Assembly (NCBI GenBank): GCA_903882875.1
Contig: CAIRYQ010000089.1
Location: forward strand, 1 to 64,000
Reading direction: 5' to 3'
From: an uncultured Spartobacteria bacterium
GTDB lineage: Bacteria; Verrucomicrobiota; Verrucomicrobiia; Chthoniobacterales; Chthoniobacteraceae
DNA: 64,000 nucleotides
The notes beneath the pieces are model-generated. The model worked only from the letters and a program-made list of their open reading frames with translations. It searched no databases and had not been told where the DNA came from. This document shows, piece after piece, positions 59,172 to 64,000 of the stretch (position 1 is its first letter; each line of letters opens with the position of its first letter). Position numbers and translations under genes: made by a program.

Positions 59172-60488
59172 ATGCGAAAGCCAGTGATCATCCCAGCCCT
59201 CACCGTCACCGCGATCCTCTGTGCGGCTCCGATGGCGGACGCGCTGGACATCTTCGGATGGAAGCCGTTCGGGTCGAAAAATGCGGTCAAGACTGCGGCT
59301 CCGGCTGCGAACGAATCCGGCGCGGAGCAGGAACTCCGCCGCGGCGAGGCGCAGGAGGCCGATGGCAAGCTGGACTCGGCGCTGAAGGTGTTCCGCGCCA
59401 TCGTGAAGTCCGAGCCGCTGACGACTGCGGCTGCGAAGGCGCAGTACCACGTCGGCCACATCCTCGAGCGCAAGGGCGACACGCAGGCGGCGTTCAAGGC
59501 TTACACCGAATACACGACGAAATATCCGAACGGGACGGATTTCGACGGAGTGATCAAGGCGCAGTTCGACATCGGGAAGCTGTATCTCGGCGGGAAGAAA
59601 TCGAAGGTGATGGGAGTTTCGGTGCAGTTGAAATCGCCCTACGAGGATGCGGAGAAAATGTTCGCCGAGATCGTGAAGCGCGCGCCCTATCACCGTCTCG
59701 CACCGCTCGCGCAGTTCAATTACGGCCTCGCCCTTGAGAAGCAGACGAAGGTCGCCGAGGCCGTCGCCGCATATAAGGATCTGATCACCCGTTTCCCCGG
59801 CGATCCCGTGGCGCACGACGCGCAGTACCAGATCGGCTACGTGCAGCTCCACGAGGCGCAGACGGGCAGCTACAACCAGCAGACGCGGCAGCAGGCGGTG
59901 GAGTCCTTCGAGGAATACATGAACCGCCAGCCGAAGAGCGAGAAGACGGCGCAGGCGCGCGAGAACGTGAAGGCGCTCACCGCGGCTGAGATCAAGAGCA
60001 CGATGGACATCGCAAAATTCTACGACAAGACGAAGAACTACAGGGCCGCGGCGGTGTACTACAACGAGGTGATCCGCAACGCACCGGGCGGCAAGGAAAG
60101 CGACCATGCGCGCAAGCGCATCGAGGAACTCAAGGGCATCGCCGGAGCGGACGTGCTGCGCACCGCGCCCGAAAAGGCGCAGACCGGCGACATGGCTCTC
60201 GCTCGTCGGCGCGCGCAGGCACGCGTGGATGTCGCCAGCCGGCCAGATTTCAACGGCCCGTACATCCCGCTCCCTTCCCTGCCCGACGACGGGCGTCCGA
60301 ACATCCGCACACCGCTCGCGCCGATGGGGCCGGTCACCGAGCCGCCGCTCCCGGCCTTGGATCCGCTGCAGGATCCTTCTCTTCCGAAGCTGCGCACCGG
60401 CGACCCGCTCATCCCGCTCGCGCCGCTGCCGCCGCCTGCGCCCGATCCGGGCAAGCCCGACGCGGAGCCTCCGAAAAAGGCGCAATGA
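59172..60488 (+). CDS. bamD: Outer membrane assembly lipoprotein-type BamD protein
   Basis: A 438-residue protein with a signal peptide (MRKPVIIPALTVTAILCAAP...) and a TPR-like body characteristic of BamD: EAQEADGKLDSALKVFRAIV, then AQYHVGHILERKGDTQAAFKAY and paired helices to about residue 330. A Pro-rich tail of about 90 residues (PLAPLPPPAPDPG) makes it longer than the usual 250-300. The signal lacks a strong lipobox, so lipidation is doubtful. It helps insert beta-barrels into the outer membrane. The start at 59172 is set by the signal; the same frame is open far upstream, antisense to dnaB and rplI. Its stop overlaps lptE (ATGA). Confidence 0.87.
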   Translation: MRKPVIIPALTVTAILCAAPMADALDIFGWKPFGSKNAVKTAAPAANESGAEQELRRGEAQEADGKLDSALKVFRAIVKSEPLTTAAAKAQYHVGHILERKGDTQAAFKAYTEYTTKYPNGTDFDGVIKAQFDIGKLYLGGKKSKVMGVSVQLKSPYEDAEKMFAEIVKRAPYHRLAPLAQFNYGLALEKQTKVAEAVAAYKDLITRFPGDPVAHDAQYQIGYVQLHEAQTGSYNQQTRQQAVESFEEYMNRQPKSEKTAQARENVKALTAAEIKSTMDIAKFYDKTKNYRAAAVYYNEVIRNAPGGKESDHARKRIEELKGIAGADVLRTAPEKAQTGDMALARRRAQARVDVASRPDFNGPYIPLPSLPDDGRPNIRTPLAPMGPVTEPPLPALDPLQDPSLPKLRTGDPLIPLAPLPPPAPDPGKPDAEPPKKAQ

Positions 60489-61024
60489 GGTCCGTGCTCG
60501 CGCTGCTGTCGGTGCTGACAGCGATCCTCTGTGCCTCGTGCGGCTACCGCATCGGCCCGGTGAAGCCGAAGAAGCTCGAGAACGTCCACCGCATCTGCGT
60601 GAAGAATTTCAAGAACGAAACGCTCGAGCCGCGCATGGAGGCGATGCTCGCGAGCGCGGTCATCAAGCAGCTCCAGCTCGACGGAACCTACCAGATCACC
60701 AACGAGGATCACGCGGACGCAATTCTCGAAGGCACGCTGAATCGCATTGACCGCCTGCCTTCGCGTGCGGTGCGGGGGAATGTCCTGCAAAGTTCGGAAT
60801 ACCGGCTCACGATCTCCGCCAGCTACCGGCTCGTCTCGGCAAACTCCGGCACGCTGCTCGACCAGCGGAACGTGATCGGCACGACGGATTTTTTCGTCTC
60901 CGCCGGATCGAGCGGTTCGGATCTGCTCACCGCCGATTCCGCGCAGGACGAACGGCAGGCGATGCCCCTCGCCGTCGAGGATCTCGCCACACGAATCTCC
61001 AGTCTCGTCAGCGAAGGCTGGTGA
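60485..61024 (+). CDS. lptE: LPS assembly lipoprotein LptE
   Basis: A 179-residue lipoprotein with a leader ending LCASC and the classical LptE opening CGYRIG. A VKNFKNETLEPRMEAMLASAV segment follows, as in the family. It partners LptD in LPS transport to the outer leaflet. It starts within the stop of bamD, linking two outer-membrane assembly factors in one operon. The lipobox is slightly unusual (CAS before the cysteine). Confidence 0.85.
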   Translation: MRSVLALLSVLTAILCASCGYRIGPVKPKKLENVHRICVKNFKNETLEPRMEAMLASAVIKQLQLDGTYQITNEDHADAILEGTLNRIDRLPSRAVRGNVLQSSEYRLTISASYRLVSANSGTLLDQRNVIGTTDFFVSAGSSGSDLLTADSAQDERQAMPLAVEDLATRISSLVSEGW

Positions 61025-61177
61025 CGGCGGAAGTCGAAAGTTGCGTGGCGAAAAAGCTCGCGCCCGCATTTCACTCAAAGATTCATGCTGCGATTGAAAT
61101 GCCCGGAGCCGCAGGACTGCGCGCAAGACGCTGATTTTTTCCTCTCCACTCTCAACATTCCACTCTCCACTGCCGCC

Positions 61178-61843
61178 GTGCTCACCCTCGTCCCAACGCC
61201 CATCGGCAATCTCGGCGACATCACGCTGCGCGCGCTCGAAGTGCTGAAGGATGCCGACCTGATCGCCTGCGAGGACACGCGGCACAGCCTGAATCTGCTC
61301 CGGCACTTCGGGATTCAGAAACCGCTCGTGAGCTACCACGAGCACAACGAGGCGCAGCGCACCGCGGAATTCATCGGGCAGCTCTCGGCGGGAAAAAAAA
61401 TCGCCGTCATCACGGATGCCGGAATGCCCGGCATCAGCGATCCCGGCCACCGCATCCTGCGCGCGTGCCGCGAGCGCGGCATCCCATTCACCGTGCTGCC
61501 CGGTGCGAGCGCGGTCGTCACCGCCGTCGTCGGATCGGGTTTCGATGCGTCGAAATTTTACTACGCGGGGTTCGTTCCTGTGAAAAGCGGAGGGCGCGAG
61601 CGCGACCTGCGCGCCGCCGGTGAACGCAGCGAGACGACCGTATTTTTTGAATCCCCGCACCGTATCGTGAAGACGCTCGCCGCCGCCGCCACGCTCATGC
61701 CCGCGCGTCCGCTGTGCGTCGCGCGCGAACTCACGAAGACCTTCGAGGAATATCGCCGCGGCACTGCCGCCGAACTCCTCGCACACTACACCGCGCATCC
61801 GCCGAAGGGAGAGATCGTGCTCCTCGTCGCAGCACTCGACTGA
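61178..61843 (+). CDS. rsmI: 16S rRNA (cytidine-1402 2'-O) methyltransferase
   Basis: A 221-residue RsmI. The core begins LTLVPTPIGNLGDITLRALE, followed by ACEDTRHSLNLL, the ITDAGMPGISDPG loop, PGASAVVTAVVGSG and FFESPHRI. It modifies C1402 in the decoding centre. The best start is the GTG at 61178; an ATG at 61085 would add 31 unrelated residues made from a quasi-repeat stretch (CTCTCCACTCTCAACATTCC). The stop overlaps the following lipoprotein gene. Confidence 0.93.
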   Translation: MLTLVPTPIGNLGDITLRALEVLKDADLIACEDTRHSLNLLRHFGIQKPLVSYHEHNEAQRTAEFIGQLSAGKKIAVITDAGMPGISDPGHRILRACRERGIPFTVLPGASAVVTAVVGSGFDASKFYYAGFVPVKSGGRERDLRAAGERSETTVFFESPHRIVKTLAAAATLMPARPLCVARELTKTFEEYRRGTAAELLAHYTAHPPKGEIVLLVAALD

Positions 61844-62274
61844 TGAACTCCCGCCCGATGCAAATTTTCCGACTCCTGTTCCTCCTCGCGATGCTGCCGC
61901 TCGCCGCGTGTTCCGATCCGCGGAGCAATTCGCTCTCGCGCCTGCGCGATGCGGACGCGCCGGGGCTCCGCGTGGAGGCCGCGCAGCTCACTGCAAAGCT
62001 GCTCCCGTCCGCGGGGCCCGAACTCATCCCGGTCCAGCCGGAACTGTGGCCGGTCGCGTTCGTGAAACTCCGCCCGCTCCGCATGAACCTCTACCGCGAC
62101 GGGATCGCCGTCTCGCTCCAGGCCACGCCGGGTTTCGAGTACGGCCTGCACATTGTGCCCGCCGGCGCTTCGGTCGTGCTGAACTCCACGGAGCGCACCC
62201 AGTACGAAAGACTGCAGGACGGAATCTACTACTTCGTGCAGGATCGGCGGCCGTCGCGGTCGGGCGGGGAGTGA
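61843..62274 (+). CDS. Hypothetical lipoprotein
   Basis: A 143-residue protein with a lipoprotein signal (MQIFRLLFLLAMLPLAAC within). The mature part has EYGLHIVPAGASVVLNSTERTQYERL and ends in an Arg/Ser/Gly tail. I do not recognise it. It starts in the TGATG overlap with rsmI, so it is cotranscribed. Two methionines are possible as start (61843 or 61858); the lipobox fits either. A short quasi-repeat phrase follows in the 85-base gap to the next gene. Confidence 0.75.
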   Translation: MNSRPMQIFRLLFLLAMLPLAACSDPRSNSLSRLRDADAPGLRVEAAQLTAKLLPSAGPELIPVQPELWPVAFVKLRPLRMNLYRDGIAVSLQATPGFEYGLHIVPAGASVVLNSTERTQYERLQDGIYYFVQDRRPSRSGGE

Positions 62275-62359
62275 GGAGGTGAGGGCGGCGTTGCTGTGCG
62301 CTGGCGGTCGTCTTTGCGCCTTGGCGTCGCTGCGCTCGGCCCGTAATCCGTAGTCACGA

Positions 62360-63352
62360 ATGAAAGCCTGGCTGCAACTTTTCCGCGTCCCGAACCTCTT
62401 CACGGTGCCGGGCGATCCGCTCGCGGGCTTCCTCATCGCCACCGGCGGACGGTTCGATGTGCGCGCGCTTTGCGCCGTGCTCGCGAGCCTCGCGATCTAC
62501 GCCGCGGGCCTCGCGATGAACGATCTCGCGGATTTTACCGAGGACACGCGCGACCGCCCGAAACGCCCGCTGCCCAGCGGTGCGATCCCGCGAGGCACGG
62601 CGTGGTTTGCCACGGTGAATCTCACGTTGCTCGGCCTCGTGTTCAGCTACCTCGCCGGCCCGGCGGCGCTGCTCATGGGCATCGGCACCGTGCTCGGCGT
62701 GGTGCTCTACAATTTCCTCACGAAAAAAATCCCGGTGCTCGGCGCGCTGAACATGGGCGTGTGCCGAGGATTCAGCCTGTTGCTCGGCGCGGCCGCGGGC
62801 ACGGGGCCGGACGCGCTGTGGCTATCTGTCACGGACAGCATCAGCACTGTTCAGCCGATTTTCGGAATCGGGCTCACTTCATTGGCGACGCTCATCGGTC
62901 AGACGCGCTTCACGCACGGGTTGTTCGCTGCCGGTCTCGTTGCGCTTTACATCATGATGGTGACAAATCTCGCGCGCTACGAGACGCGCTCAAGCTACCC
63001 GCGGTTCCCGCGCTTCTTGCCCGTTGGTGCATTGCTGCTCGGAAATCTCGGTTTGAAATTTCTGCTCGGCAGCGGCCCGCTCCTCCGCGATCAAGCCCCG
63101 ACGCTCTGGCTCGTCGCAATCATCCTCGCCGCGATGAACACCTCCGAACTCATGCGCGAACCTCCCGCGCCGCTGCCGCCGCGCATCGGCGGCTTCATCC
63201 GCATCCTGCCCGTGATGCAAGCCGCGCTGTGCGTGCTCCCGAGCGTGCCCACCGCGTTGCACAAGACGCCCGCGAGCCTGCTCGCCGCGCTCGCCTTGCT
63301 CGCGTGCGTGCCGATCCACGCGTGGCTGGGGAAAAAATTCTACGCAAGCTGA
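62360..63352 (+). CDS. UbiA-family prenyltransferase (EboC-like possible)
   Basis: A 330-residue membrane prenyltransferase with about eight or nine hydrophobic segments. The metal-binding motif NDLADFTEDTRDRPKRPLPS is intact (NDxxD with DxxxRPxRP). The second aspartate-rich motif typical of UbiA is less clear (NLARYETRSS in its place). It attaches or modifies a prenyl chain on an aromatic or sugar acceptor; quinone synthesis or the ebo-type pathway are both possible. No ebo neighbours are in the window. Start at 62360 follows a normal leader. Confidence 0.82.
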   Translation: MKAWLQLFRVPNLFTVPGDPLAGFLIATGGRFDVRALCAVLASLAIYAAGLAMNDLADFTEDTRDRPKRPLPSGAIPRGTAWFATVNLTLLGLVFSYLAGPAALLMGIGTVLGVVLYNFLTKKIPVLGALNMGVCRGFSLLLGAAAGTGPDALWLSVTDSISTVQPIFGIGLTSLATLIGQTRFTHGLFAAGLVALYIMMVTNLARYETRSSYPRFPRFLPVGALLLGNLGLKFLLGSGPLLRDQAPTLWLVAIILAAMNTSELMREPPAPLPPRIGGFIRILPVMQAALCVLPSVPTALHKTPASLLAALALLACVPIHAWLGKKFYAS

Positions 63353-63501
63353 CGTAGCCGCCGACGGAAGGAGGCGGGCTGATTTTTCGCGGGGCCGAAT
63401 TGGAACAGCCCGCTTCCTCCCGTCAGCGGCTGCGGAGATGCGTGCTTCCGTTTCGCCGGCGATTTGATCATCCTTCGCAGTCCCGCTCATCCACTTTTCC
63501 C

Positions 63502-64000
63502 ATGAAACTCCGCACCTCCAGTATCTCCGCCGATTGGTGGGACTACACCTGCATCTCAAAGGACATCGTCGAGGACGCCGCGCGCCTCACTCCGCGCGAC
63601 ATCGAGAAACTTTCGCGGCCCGGCTTCCGCGTCGTGATGTACGACACGCTCGAAGATTTCTACCTCGCCGAGGCGCTCGAATACACCAGCGCGTGGCGGC
63701 AGAGCACGGACGACAACCCGGTCGGCATCTGCGGCCCCATCGGCCCGACGGAGCAGCTCCCGCTCGTCGCGCGACTCGTGAACGAACTCGGACTCGATAT
63801 TCGCAGCGGACATTTCTGGGGCATGGACGAGTGGTTCGATCCAGCGACGGGAAAGGAAGTGCCCGTCACGCATCCGCTGTCGTTTGAAAAGGCTGATCGC
63901 GAAATGCTCTTCGACCGCATTGCGAAAAAGCGGCGCATCCCCGACGCACATCTCCATTTTCCAAAGGCAGACACCGGCGCATACCGCAAGTCGTGGGACG
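63502..64000 (+). CDS. nagB: Glucosamine-6-phosphate deaminase/isomerase family (partial)
   Basis: The first 166 codons of a NagB-like protein; the rest is beyond the window. Seen are CGPIGPTEQLPLVARLV and SGHFWGMDEWF, the WGMDEW motif of the family, then HPLSFEKADRE. It deaminates glucosamine-6-phosphate to fructose-6-phosphate, or is a related sugar-phosphate isomerase. The true NagB usually has DERxVP-like variants at MDEW; this is close. The start is the ATG at 63502. Confidence 0.82.
   Translation, partial: MKLRTSSISADWWDYTCISKDIVEDAARLTPRDIEKLSRPGFRVVMYDTLEDFYLAEALEYTSAWRQSTDDNPVGICGPIGPTEQLPLVARLVNELGLDIRSGHFWGMDEWFDPATGKEVPVTHPLSFEKADREMLFDRIAKKRRIPDAHLHFPKADTGAYRKSWD

Noticed and set aside
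62360-63352. A full ebo cluster around the UbiA-like gene
   Set aside because: None of the other ebo genes is visible in the window; flanking genes are a lipoprotein gene and a nagB-like gene.

Overview
The window looks like a chromosomal segment of a GC-rich (roughly 60-65 %) member of the Verrucomicrobiota. The assignment is inference. It rests on families typical of the Planctomycetes-Verrucomicrobia group: a membrane-bound dehydrogenase fused to a PVC-type heme domain, a DUF1592/DUF1552 pair, Tat-exported Gfo/Idh/MocA proteins, a PQQ-like propeller protein and a UxaE-type epimerase. It also rests on an outer-membrane gene set (bamD, lptE), hopanoid genes (hpnH, shc) and starts that mostly lack a clear Shine-Dalgarno sequence. 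No tRNA, rRNA, CRISPR array or insertion sequence was recognised.

Layout. Positions 1-711 hold a 22-bp minisatellite and no gene. Positions 712-8015 are a defence island: a translationally coupled four-gene restriction-modification cassette (helicase-nuclease, unknown 152-residue protein, DUF1828-like protein, adenine/cytosine-N methyltransferase) followed by a PIN-toxin pair. From 8.2 to 31 kb lie exported and metabolic genes: radical SAM, EF-hand protein, PVC cytochrome, ceramidase-like protein, DUF1552 and DUF1592 proteins, TPR-methyltransferase, PQQ propeller, UxaE epimerase, squalene-hopene cyclase with HpnH, a beta-helix protein and a xylose-isomerase-like protein. From 31 to 41 kb are a carbon-nitrogen hydrolase, an MFS transporter, a PEP-hydrolase-family TIM barrel, an esterase, a nitroreductase, two Gfo/Idh/MocA proteins and a divergent UxaE-like paralogue. 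From 41 to 45.3 kb a large membrane protein is coupled to an 862-residue protein with a roughly 345-residue Ala/Gln-rich tail.

From 45.7 to 47.3 kb is a small operon (DksA/TraR-like factor, L33, S18). From 47.4 to 52.5 kb are an ABC permease and a divergent multiheme electron-transfer module (decaheme protein, cytochrome-b-like membrane protein, tetraheme protein). DNA polymerase IV follows. From 53.7 to 56.3 kb is a second accessory island of lower GC: a RelB-type antitoxin with a toxin broken by an in-frame TGA, a 21-bp minisatellite, a truncated TIR gene and an HNH nuclease gene. From 56.7 to 63.4 kb are housekeeping genes: rplI-dnaB leftward, and bamD-lptE-rsmI-lipoprotein-ubiA-like rightward. 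A nagB-like gene runs off the end.

Themes. Two defence islands carry nuclease, TIR and toxin genes. Intergenic DNA is unusually rich in two tandem minisatellites, long inverted repeats and degenerate short-phrase quasi-repeats. One such phrase appears to have entered the methyltransferase coding sequence as a linker. The best leads for something undescribed are the truncated TIR plus HNH pair beside a minisatellite, the unknown protein inside the restriction cassette, the multiheme module and the Ala/Gln-rich membrane-associated pair. All functional statements come from reading the sequence without database searches.
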